DNA of 64,000 nt from positions 2,693-66,692 of the forward strand of contig VWZP01008546.1 of the NCBI GenBank assembly GCA_013396995.1. The letters run 5' to 3'. Source of the DNA: Dicaeum eximium. Taxonomy: Eukaryota; Chordata; Aves; Passeriformes; Dicaeidae. Below, in pieces: positions 25,031 through 36,400 of the stretch (position 1 is the first letter of the stretch; every line of letters begins with the position of its first letter). The notes beneath the pieces were generated by a model. The model worked only from the letters and a program-made list of their open reading frames with translations, had not been told where the DNA came from and searched no databases. The position numbers were made by a program, and so were the translations under genes.

Positions 25031-25830
25031 AATGTTCAGACCAGAAGCCGGTACGCACCGGACTGTTCTGAGCTGGCCTTACGAAGCACCGAGTCCCCGG
25101 GCCCCTCTTTGGGTACACGTCAGGCGGTGCCCGGAGGGCTGCGGGCCCCAGGAGCGGGCAGGCCCGGGCCCGCTCCCCACACGCCGGGGGCGGCCGGCGC
25201 CACGTCAGCAGCGCGAGCCGGGCGCGCGCCCAGACAGGCGGCGCCCCGGGGGCGGGGGGCGCGCGTGCCCCGGCCCACCTGTNNNNNNNNNNNNNNNNNN
25301 NNNNNNNNNNNNNNNNNNNNNNNNNNNNNNNNNNNNNNNNNNNNNNNNNNNNNNNNNNNNNNNNNNNNNNNNNNNNNNNNNNNNNNNNNNNNNNNNNNNN
25401 NNNNNNNNNNNNNNNNNNNNNNNNNNNNNNNNNNNNNNNNNNNNNNNNNNNNNNNNNNNNNNNNNNNNNNNNNNNNNNNNNNNNNNNNNNNNNNNNNNNN
25501 NNNNNNNNNNNNNNNNNNNNNNNNNNNNNNNNNNNNNNNNNNNNNNNNNNNNNNNNNNNNNNNNNNNNNNNNNNNNNNNNNNNNNNNNNNNNNNNNNNNN
25601 NNNNNNNNNNNNNNNNNNNNNNNNNNNNNNNNNNNNNNNNNNNNNNNNNNNNNNNNNNNNNNNNNNNNNNNNNNNNNNNNNNNNNNNNNNNNNNNNNNNN
25701 NNNNNNNNNGGTCAGTCCCCGAGCGCGGAGCTCCGCCGTGTCACTCAGCCGAGTGCTGTGAGAAGTGCAGCGCTCGTCCGGCGGGATAACTAACTCATCC
25801 TGCCGCCGTCCCGGTGGCCCGGCACCCATT
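25031..25830 (+). promoter_or_regulatory. CDC14B: CpG island: probable CDC14B promoter / first exon, interrupted by gap
   Basis: Very GC- and CpG-rich DNA flanks a run of N. To its left are a GC box (gggggcgggg near 25248) and a CRE-like cacgtcag near 25202. CDC14B is the next gene on this strand. Its first visible exon (33333) begins mid-codon and requires an upstream coding exon, which is missing from readable sequence. The island is the natural place for it. Confidence 0.7.
25283..25709. other. Assembly gap (427 N)
   Basis: A continuous run of N inside a GC-rich island. GC-rich promoters are commonly lost from bird assemblies. It probably conceals the CDC14B 5' coding exon. Confidence 0.98.
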
Positions 25831-25959
25831 GCCTCTTGCTGGCATTTTCTGCCTGCCAGGGAGAGTAAACGGAAAACAACGTTAAACACGTTTCTGTCCG
25901 TTCAGCACGTTGTGGGGTGGAAAAAAAGTAGCATATTTCTCCGTGTATTGGGGGAATAT

Positions 25960-26040
25960 GTATATACACACACACGCACGCACACGTATCTGTATCTACC
26001 TATACATATACAGATATCTGTGTCGATAGATATAGATACT
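25960..26040 (+). repeat. CA/TA-rich microsatellite
   Basis: A run of acacacacacgcacgcacac passes into tatctgtatct- and gatagatatagata-like repeats. It is a compound simple repeat. Confidence 0.85.
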
Positions 26041-27143
26041 TGTTTCTCCTAATGCCGTACTATCGTGCTTGCTGGCTAATGAGTAAAATAATGGTCAAAC
26101 GTCGCACCTCCTCTTGACAAGCAAGTGCCAACAGCTTGTGCAGGCAGGATTGCTCAGTGTCGTCCCTGCTTTTTGTGACTCCAGGCTCCGAGCCGCGCTT
26201 TGTTTTGGCACATGAGTCTGCCGCTTTTAAGGAGCCTGTTGGATCACGGCCAGAAAATCCTGTGTTTAGGTTTGAGCTCCCCAGCGAAAAGATGGCCTTG
26301 AGTTTAGTTTGCCTAAAGGCAGCAACAACAAAAATTGCTTTTCAAGTCATATGTCATAATCTCAGAATTTTAGTGTATTTACAACTTCTCATAAAAAGCA
26401 AGAAATATACCTCCTGGCACATCTCTGTGAAAGGCATGGAAGGTATCTGTGGACAGAGCAAGTGAAAATATAAAGAGCAAACATGCAGAAAAGGCATCAA
26501 TGTACCTTTTATTTCTGTGGCTCCTTATACTAACTAGTGTGTCTCCAACATAACGGTATGTTTAGAAAACCGTAAGATTTTGTTTTGAAAATTTGGCATA
26601 GCAACATAGAAAGAATGTAAACTGCCACAGCTTACCAGATTCTTCGTTTTAAAAAGCTTTAATATTGTCAGGGACTAAAATCCTAAATATTCCAGCCAAA
26701 AATCCAGCATTTTAGGCCTAATCTACACAAAGAAACATAATGGTGTACTTATCTACGGGACTCTAAGGCTCCAATAACTCCATATGTATATTGCTTCTAT
26801 AGCAGCAACTGTTTATATAGGACATGGTGGTGGTATGATTTTAAGGTCAGTTGTGGAAACCCCTCATGTAACAGGTAATGACTTTTTGCTATCAAAGTGA
26901 TTTTACTACCCAGATTACCACGCAGCCCTGTCCAGTCACATCTCCAGCAAACAGATCTGTCTAACCATTCTCATGAAGCAGTTGCTTGGACCTGGTAATG
27001 TGTGTCTGGCATCAACAAGTCCATTAAATTACTGTATTTTTCTCCTTCAAGGAAGTGTTCACCCGTTTAAATTCAGTAGTGCACCTAGGCTTTGACCTGT
27101 GTTTTTTCAGTGGGATTTCACCATGTGCAGCAGTGCCTAGTAT

Positions 27144-27202
27144 AGTAAATTTGATTGAAGTGCACTTTAATTAACTTTACTTTGATTAAAGTAAATTTGA
27201 TT
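27144..27202 (+). repeat. Short direct repeat with foldback
   Basis: The 13-mer agtaaatttgatt occurs at 27144-27156 and 27190-27202. The bases between contain near-palindromic actttaat/attaaagt segments. This is probably AT-rich chance structure or a tiny duplication. Confidence 0.6.
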
Positions 27203-29460
27203 ATTGTATTTAACAATACTTCATTTTGTCTTGATCTTGCTGAGCACAGTGGCTGCTGTTTATTGTCCAGTTTTTAGTTCTGATTTAGTCTGATGTTTAG
27301 TTTGCTGCTATGTCATACTTGTTTTCTTAAAGAGAAATCTTAAAAGAATAACCTAACAGGCTTTCCTTTTTGTTCAGCTGTTTTAAAGTTATGTCAAGGT
27401 TTGAAATGTCAGTTCTGCCTTTTCATAATGCAGTTCTGAGAAGTTGATAGTTGTGGACTGAAAACAAAGCAGAAGGTCTTATTCTTAAAAATGGACATAC
27501 TGGTAAATATTTGAACCTGGTAAGGGCTGAGAGATCTGTGTTAACTTATCTGCTTACAGGAAGAGTGCCAAACTTATTAAGAACATTGCAGGCTACCCTT
27601 ATTTTCATCTTTGCAAAAGAGAGAAGCAGAACATAGACCCAAATTGCTGTGAAGATTTATGGATCTTTTGTTGTGTGATGTTACATTCATAAACAGCAAA
27701 GTTTCAAATCCATTCTAGGAATTTTATACCCCAAATACTTGCAGTAATCATTGCATTTCTTTGTTTTGTAATTAATTCTATGCATCAGCTATATGTCAGA
27801 ATAAGTATTAATTAGAACTGTCTAAATATTCTTGGTTACTACTAAGACTAGTTCAGGAAAGCTGTCCTTTTAAAAAGTTGCTTTATTTTGGTCTGTTAAG
27901 CTGCATGGTAAGCTTATCATTTTCTCTTTGTCAACTAGTGCATGAGGCTTGCTGGTATGAATCCAATTTGCTGGAACTGAATGCATTTCTTCTGTTTATT
28001 AAAAGCATATTCCCATATCCTTCTGATCTCTGAGAGAAGTAATTTATATGATCTAAATAAAATGTAGTGATGCTCTGTGAGATCCTTGAAAGCTGTTCAT
28101 TTCCTTTCTTCGGCTGCTTTCCTTACTCACTGCTCTTATTTTATAAAAAACGTTTTAAAAAAGAGGTGGAATTATAATGCATAAACCTCAGGCAAAAGGT
28201 GTGGGTTTCTCTCTCACCTATTTTGAGTAGTTAATTCTAAAATGAAATAACTACAATAACTATACATGGAATTAAATTTTAAGTGATACAGTGCCATGGG
28301 TAATTTCTTGACATTTGCTTGTTCTTCCTGCTGAATGTATGTCCAGTTTATTTACAGAATGGAACTAACATCTTAAAGGACGCTCTAAGCTACAGTGTAC
28401 ATACCTATTTTTTTTTCTTTATTGAGAATAATTTTGCTGATACTGTCAGTTGGAGTTGATAATTGAATTTTCATTTTAATGTATTAATTAATATGTGGGT
28501 TGTTTTTTGGGTTTGTGTTGTGTTTTGTTGTTTTTTCCAAACCATTAAGTTGTCTTTTTGCAGGAGTGCTGGCTTGTCATTATAAACTTTGTGTATCCAA
28601 TAGAAAACTATTTTTCAAGAATGCTAAGGACACTTCTAATAAGTATCATTAAGCTTCCAATATTTTGACTGTCAGCACTTTCAATTAGTTTTTATTATGC
28701 AGCTATCTCAGTACAAAAACTGTGTTTACTCTTTTATCAATATGACCTCACTTACTTGTGAGCCTTTTCCAAAGTTAAGATTTTAAATACATGTTTAAGG
28801 CTTTTAGTAACTAATCCAGCACTGAAAGTGCATGAACATATGCAGTCTCATGTATCAGTTGAGAGTATCAGAGTCAAAGCACTTTATGTAAGTGAAGTAA
28901 CAGTGTTGATCGGGCACTGAAAATAATGCTTTCATAGTTTTTTGTTTAAAAAAAAGTTTCTCTCTCTTTTTAGTGTACTTTCATTTTCCTTTTCAATCCA
29001 GGCTGTTGTTCCAACTGCCAACACTATCATTAGCTAAATTTGAAATATCATATTGATGATGACTGAATGAATTTTTTCAAGGATAGGAAGATTAAAAAAA
29101 CTTAAACATTTTTGCTTTTTGCCTTGACATTGTAACAGAATTTGCCTTTTATGTTTTCCTCTTATGTCTTCCAAATATTTTGAAGTTTTTTTAAGTCAAA
29201 CACAACGAAATTCCATACACCAACTCTGAATTTAGAAATATACTCCTCTTAAAATAGTCAAAACTCTTTGCTTACATTCCTGGTAATTCAAAATACACTA
29301 AGACTGGACTTTGTTGTACTGTCAGTCGTTGAGCTTCTCATCTAAGGCACCTATTTCACAATAGAACTGTAGAATTTCTTTGTATTAAATAATGTTTGCT
29401 GTTCATATGCAAACTTGTCCTGCCACTAATGCCTGTTTAATATTTACTTGTCACTTAAAG

Positions 29461-29508
29461 TCATAGAATCACTTAAGTTGGAAGAAGCCTCTAAGATCAA
29501 GTCCAGCT
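29461..29508 (-). mobile_element. CR1 LINE 3'-end stub
   Basis: It reads tcatagaatcacttaagttg, then gaagcctctaagatcaagtcca, the reversed 3' end of a CR1 element. Only about 48 bp are recognisable. Confidence 0.75.
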
Positions 29509-31462
29509 GTAATTCTTGAATTAATGAAATTTCTTTGCTTGAAGGCCTGTGAAGCACAACCTGAGAAGCATCAGGCTTGTTGAGAGTAAAGGAAGGAGAT
29601 TATTTTTTTCATCTCTAAATTCTCATTAATGTGATTTTGAAGTGGTAGCTCTCAATTTTCTACACATCTATTTCCACAGAACACTGTGGCTCTGATAAAC
29701 AAGCAGAGTGCTTTTCCTTCTGTAACACTGCAATCAGCTTGGACAGTCATGCTCGTGCTAGCTTTAGTCTCCCTAGCTGAGGTACCAGGAGTAACACAGC
29801 TGTGGTAACCTATGCCCCAGTTAGGGGTATGTAGGCTCACTTTGCTTGTACATTGGATGCTTACTCTAATTGCCTGCAGTGACATCTGTGCTTATGTATT
29901 TTAACTGTTTTGTTATATAAGGCTGACAAAATTAAGTGTATTTGAAGTATATCTAACATGCTGCAGCCATATCTCCTAATTGCAGAGCAGATGCAGCCTG
30001 TAAGGCAGTGAGCCCTACTCTATCGTTCTTCTGAGAGATGATTAGAAAGGTCTGCTCTAGTTTGATAGTTTTAGGATGATTTTTTATCAGAAATTTGCAG
30101 GAATTAGGAAGTGCTCAAGTGCACTATATGTAAATGAAATACTAAAGAGCTAAAATTAGCAAAGGAAACATGAAGATAGTGAAAGGGAAGCCTGGCTCCT
30201 GGCAGTCCAAACCTTTGTGGAATCCTAGTGAAATCAAATCATCAGTGCTTGAGTGTATTTTATGTATAAACTTTCAATCCTGCAATCAGATCCTTAATGA
30301 AGGAATTCTCCTTTCTCTTAATTTCTGTTAAAAAAAACAACACACTAATCCTTGATTAAATAGAACTTAGAACGTGTTTGGAAAAAAACAGGTAAAAACA
30401 GACATGGTGAGTAATGCAGCATTTGTCAGATGCTGGACTGGTAAATCAGTAGAAGGGTAAATACACTTACAGAAAATTTCTTCATTCTAAAATCTCTCCA
30501 TAGGAAACGTTAAAAAGAGGGAGCCTGCTGTTTACATAATAGGGAGTAACTGTTAGCAGTGCACAGGAATGGACAGCTTGTCAGGATATTGGCATTTGAC
30601 ACACACTGCTTTTATTTTGAGGTACTTCTGTAAACTCATTAAACTCAAGTTTCTTTCAGGTGTTTTAAGAATAGCAACAATGAACACAGTTCAGAGATAG
30701 CACAGCAGAACCATTGCCAATAGCAATTCAGAAGGCCACATACACACTGCTTGCTCAAGATAGGAATTCTTATTTTTGCAAGCTGCAGAAGCATTTCAAT
30801 AACAGTACAAGCACTGAAGATGAAAGTGATTCTTTTGTTCCAAATCCTGTTTTGGAGCAAAATGTTAAATTATTTTACGTCATTGACCTGTGCAAATTAT
30901 GTTTATTTTCATTTTTGTCCTCCTTTTGTATTTGAACATTTTAGATTGCTCTTTGCAAAGTACTTTTATATTTTCAAAAGTGATGTAAAGTGTCTGTGAA
31001 GAAGCCTCAGTGCAAAAAGGTAGCGTTTGACTGACTCAAGGAACTCAGTTTGAGTACTACTGCCATTCTTCCCAGACTTTGATGTGGTTATTGTTGGTGT
31101 ACAATAAAGAGGGAGAGCTCGGTCTAGTCAATAATTAGACTGGCACTTAAGGACAGATGCCATGGAGGGAAAAGCTCTGGCTGCAGAATAACCCCCAGCA
31201 GGCTGGTTCGGTGAGCTAACTTGGAAGATTTTTCCTTCTAAGGAACCTGGTGGCAGCTAGCCATTAAATCAGTTTAGAAGTGGTGTGAAATTGTAGCTTG
31301 GGGCTGCAGTGACATGTGTTTAATCTAGCAATGCCAGTTTAAACACAATCCCTAGATATCACATCCTCTCAGTTCTCCTTTCTGCTTCCTTACTTGCCCA
31401 CAGTTCTCCTGCACACATTAGCTCTCATTCTCAGAGCAGAGGGAAGTAAGTCAGCAAAGCAG

Positions 31463-31639
31463 CTTTTTGCCTTCTTTTCTGCTTTTCTTTTTTTCTTTTC
31501 TTTTTTCTCTTGCCTTCTTTTTCCTTTTTATTTATTTTTCCCCCTTTTTTCATTTTTTCCCTTTTTTTTTTCCTTTTATTTTCCTTTTTTTTTTTTTTCT
31601 TTTTTTTTTTTTTCTTTCTTCTTTTTTTTTTTTTTTTTT
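31463..31639 (+). repeat. Long polypyrimidine (C/T) tract
   Basis: About 177 bases are almost wholly T and C with very few purines, ending directly at an AG (31640-31641). Such tracts can form triplex DNA. This one also looks like an exaggerated splice acceptor, but no coding exon follows. Confidence 0.95.
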
Positions 31640-33332
31640 AGTATTGCCCAGGGATACCTGTTACAGTTTCTAATTAATGTAAATCCATCTTGACACAGCT
31701 TAGTGATTAACACAGTGGTGGAGAACCACCCCCAAAAGTCCACCCCCCAGGACTGCCTCTCTATGAAGCAGTTTTCACCATAGCATATTTTGCATCCAGC
31801 TGGAGTATTGGTGCACTTGCTTCTCCACTTTGTGGGCCAGTTTAGTCACTTCTTAAAAATGCACACATTACTCTAAATTTTATTCTTTGGCTTGCTTTCA
31901 GGGAATGATTTGGTAAGTGCTGGGAGGTACAGAAACAGGTAATGCACTTCTCATCTAGAACTTGCAGCTGCTCTGCTTACAGGATGGAACTATTAGAATT
32001 AAATAAGCAAGTTAATAAGTAAATAAGCCAAACCACTCATGTCAGGCTGCTGTTCTACTGAAAAAAGCATTAAGAAAATGTACACTTTTTGGTGGACTTG
32101 TCTGCCTTCACCCTTGAGATACTAGTGTATGTAGGTAAGCACTGAGGATATGACTGTTGAAATATAGATATGGTGTCTCCTTTCACAGCATACTTGGATA
32201 TGTATTTTCAAGGTGCAAGTAATGATTTCTACATGCTGGTCATGGATGATGTTGTTTTGAAGCTTAAAGTGATTTTTTTTCCCCCTGCTGTCTAAAAACT
32301 GACGTACAGTTTTTCCTCATTACAGATTGTGTTTTGAAATAATACATGCATGTGATCTGTTTTGATACTTACATAATATCTGTTCTAGGGAACTAATTTG
32401 AAAAAAAAAAAAGAAAGTTTTCCTTTTAGGTCTTAATTTTAATCCAAATATTTTATGATGATATTTTCTCAGCAGGAGTAAGACAAGTATTGCGGTGGTG
32501 CTGCAAGCCTCAATTTTTATTGACCAATTACCGCAAGCACAGCAATTTATAGAAGGAGCACAGTCAGTGTTTAAAGTTCACTGGGGCTTCAGCTTCCCCA
32601 GCCATAAAAGTAATTTATATCTACGTGAATACCACTGGTATTTTTTTCCCCTCAGCTTAACAAAGGAAGCCAGGGGAAGTACAAGATACCTCCTGCCTGC
32701 AGGCACACAGGCTTTGAAGGGGTAGCTGGGGTGGGGATGAGAATTCAGTTGGAGATGTCCAGCTGGGGCTTGGCTGGTGCTCCCATGGGCAGCATGGGCT
32801 GCCTGGTTGGATATCTCCCGAGTCTGCTACCTGCAGGCTTTAATTGCATGGCACTACTGGCAAAATCATGGCTTCACAGAAAGCAGTGCCTGTGTTTGCT
32901 GTGAGTGCACCTCATCATTTAGTTTAATGTAGGTGCTCAGAGGTGCGGAGGGATTTGTGCTTTAGTTTGGGGGGGGTGGTGTGTGTGCATTTGGTATTTG
33001 GAGTGCAACCAAACCTGCCAAAGGAGGTGTCTGCTGTGTGTGTGGGTGCAAGTCAGGCTCCTGCTATTTTGCAAAGTCATCAAACAAGGAACACTTTGGG
33101 AAAGAGCACTAAAGAGCTGCGGATTATAGGAATGCTGCTGAGCAAAAAGCCTCAATCTTTGTGTGCCTTGTTTGTTTAACACTGGAGAAATAATAATACC
33201 TAATTCAATACTTAAAAAGAAGATTTTCTTCATTCTAAACCATTTAATGTTGTCCCATTGACCAGTAATACTTCAGACTTTCAGCAGAAAAGCATGATGC
33301 TTATAAAAGTTTCCAATTTTCTTGCATTTCAG

Positions 33333-33426
33333 ATCGCCTTTATTTTGCAATTCTCTACCAAAAACCAAAGAGTGGAGCTGCAAATACCCATTATTTCTGC
33401 ATAGATGATGAACTTGTGTATGAGAA
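33333..33426 (+). CDS. CDC14B: CDC14B visible exon 1
   Basis: The acceptor is atttcag and the donor gtaagt. It begins with the last two bases of an Asp codon, then encodes RLYFAILYQKPKSGANTHYF and IDDELVYEN. The split first codon proves a coding exon upstream. Confidence 0.95.
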
Positions 33427-36400
33427 GTAAGTATCAACTTAGGGTTTTTTCCCCTTTTTTTTACAGAAATAAATTAGTCAGAACAGCAATGAGGAATTAG
33501 TCTCATTGGAGAATTAATTACATGAGTTTGGTCTTCTAAGACTTAACATGCCATGATGATTTATAGGCTTTTGAAGGGTTTCTTGCTTTCCCACCAGGAT
33601 TTCTTAAAAACATTTTCAAAGCAGAAGCTTTAATTATACCCATTCCTGTAGACACAGAAACATAATAGAGCCATATAAATTCAGAAGTGCACATTATACT
33701 TCCAGACTAAAAGGGGTGTCTTTGGTTCCTCATGTATTAAGGGGAATGTCTGAACTTCCTAGTATCAGGGAAGAAAATGGCAAAGTCAATTCAAGCTTTA
33801 TGAGCTGACAGTGGATATATTATTTCCCCTGTAGGGAACAGTATTTGTCTTTTACATGATGTGGAATGTTGCTAATTCTTCAAATAGTTTTGATCAAGGG
33901 CATGCTTGCTGTTTTTTAATGCACTAATAAATCTTTATTCTCCGTGTTCCGTTTTCTCTAGCACTATGAGTTGCCTCCTTTTAAAGTAAAGCTTATGAGT
34001 TCCTCTTAAAATAGAGTTTAAAAACTTTTGTCAGTGATACAGTAGTGAGAAATAGTTCTTAAAGTCTAGGGTTTTGGTATTGAATGGTGCTGTGTGGAAA
34101 AGAAAAGATTTTTAGTCCATGTTTAAAGATGACAAAACATTTCCTCCAACAAAACAATATGTATTTCTGGAAGAAAGCATGCTTGTTTTTAGAATGATGT
34201 ATGTATATCACATGTATATTATTACTCCTTGCTTTGTGCATCTTGCTTAAAAAAAAGGCATTTATAGGGATCATGTACAATTTTTACCCTTTCTTCTAAC
34301 AGCTTCTATTCAGACTTTGGTCCACTCAATCTGGCAATGGTCTACAGATACTGCTGCAAGCTAAACAGGAAGTTAAAGGTAATGCTTGGGTTTTTTATTC
34401 AAAAGCCAATATTACCGGCATTTTAAAAAACAGAACCAAAATGGGCCAACATTTATTTTGTTGTTATTGTTACTGTTCAGGTGCTTTCCTGTTTTCCTAA
34501 TCCAGCTGAATTCTGAATATGAATGCGATATTTTAGTGAGGTGAATTTAGGGAGGAGGAAGATGAGGGTGAAAAACCCACTTACTTTTAAGAACCCAAAG
34601 ATGCACAACTGTGGCAGTAATTGTCATTAAGCTTTAGAAGATCAGTTGCTGAATGAATACAGTCTCTTTAGTAGGAAAAGCTCCTTTCCTGGAATTCTGT
34701 TGTATTGGCAACCTGCCAATATTGAGTGAGCTCAAAGGTGTAGTGCTATGTTTTCATTTGAAATTTTTTTTTGTTTGGCTTGGTCTTGGTCTTCTCTTCT
34801 GACATTCTTCAATATTGAATAACATTTGATCTTTAGTAGCATTGATAGCATTGTCCTGAAGGAGGTTGCTCTGCTTGTACTGCAGATTATTTTCTCTTAC
34901 AGGAGCTGAGTAATTTTTGGGATTGGGCTCTTGATAGAGCATAGTGTCTTAAAAATGGATTTCTTAAATTATTTAACATAACTTACTACAAGTTAGTTGA
35001 CTTTTAGTAGATGTTGGAGTATAAAACCTGTTTGGCAGATAAAAAAGCTTATTTTTGTTAATGTCAGTCATGGTTTGCCTCTTCAAAACTACTTAGATCT
35101 TCAAACTGCCACTGATCTGTGAAAAGTGGGAAATATACAGCACCTTATAGTGTAAGAGTGTATTTTTTTTTCATTCCTTGATGTCTGTCACAGATAATAG
35201 TTTGCATAATTCAGACTTGCTCTATTATTCTTGAGGTTGTAGAAGCAATTGGCACCTAGGAGTGTGATGTTGCTGCTCTGTTCTTACTAGGGCACTAGAA
35301 GAAGGTGTCTGGCTGAGCTTGAGATAAACCCGTTTAGTGGGCCAGGCTGGGAGGTGGTAAACTCCCACCTGGGTAACTGTGTTTGCCAGAGATGATATTC
35401 TCTGTTTTTTGTATAAAGGGTGCTCTGAAGCAACACAAGGCGATGTTTTCTTTCCATGTCTTGTGTTTGACATGTTAGGATTTCTGAGAAACATATTTCT
35501 GCTACTGATATGGGAATATTTTGTCTTGAATGCATTGAATCTGGTATATGGAACAAGTAACATTGCTATTTAAATGCATAAAATGACATTTTATGAAAGC
35601 TTAGCAGTTATCAAAGTGTGCAGTCTCAAGCACCTCAGAATTTATTTCTAGGGCCAGTTCGGGGATAACTGCCACCACACGTGTGTGTCCTTTCTATTGA
35701 AAAGGACATTTCACCCATATTCTAAGATAAATAAAGAAACTGTATGCCAAGCCAAGATGACACTTAAAAAAATTATTTATGATAAAGTTTAGAAATACTT
35801 TCAAAATATTTTAATCTAAGCATGGTTCCAATCCTTAGAAACAAATGCTAGTGAATTTAACTACATTTGAGTTTGAAAAATTGATTAAAAGCTGTAAACT
35901 CTGTTTTTAAATTTTTTGCAACCTGTAATATACTTGTGATGCTTTTGAGAATGCTGCTTTCTATTTTCATAAACGGCTACCTGTTACATAAGGCTTGAAG
36001 TAAAGAATGCTAACTAAAAATACAAATGCATTTAAGAAGAAATAGAAAGTATTTCAGTAATTTGTATCAACAATTATTTAGGCTGGATATTGGGAAAAAT
36101 ACTGGAAAAATCTAGGTAGGGATGCAATACACTTTTCCAAAGCTTCTGAGAGACTACTCGACAATATTTTTGGTTCTCTGATTACAGTTAGATGAAAGAA
36201 GGTAAACAAACACTTGCATTCCTCTAGTTTTATAAAGAAGGTGTAAAAGGTTTAAAATGTAAAATCATAATCTTGTTCATTTCTTGATACAGTCATTTTC
36301 ATTGATAAGGAAGAAAATAATTCATTATACTGGCTTTGATCAGAAAAAGCAAGCAAACGCTGCATTCCTCATAGGCTCCTACGCAGTAAGTATTTAAATT

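Larger units (their letters stand above)
25831..33332 (+). other. CDC14B: CDC14B first intron (presumed)
   Basis: Presumed intron between the hidden first exon and the exon at 33333. It contains a (CA)n and ATA/GATA-like microsatellite (25960-26040), a CR1 stub (29461), a G/T-rich patch (28495-28540) and a long pyrimidine tract (31463-31639). No additional coding exon was recognised. Confidence 0.6.

Noticed and set aside
24959..25889. Long open frames spanning the N run on both strands
   Set aside because: They are open only because N cannot form stop codons; the flanking translated sequence matches no CDC14B N-terminus I know.
31394..31693. Phenylalanine-rich open frame
   Set aside because: A direct translation of the polypyrimidine tract, not a gene.
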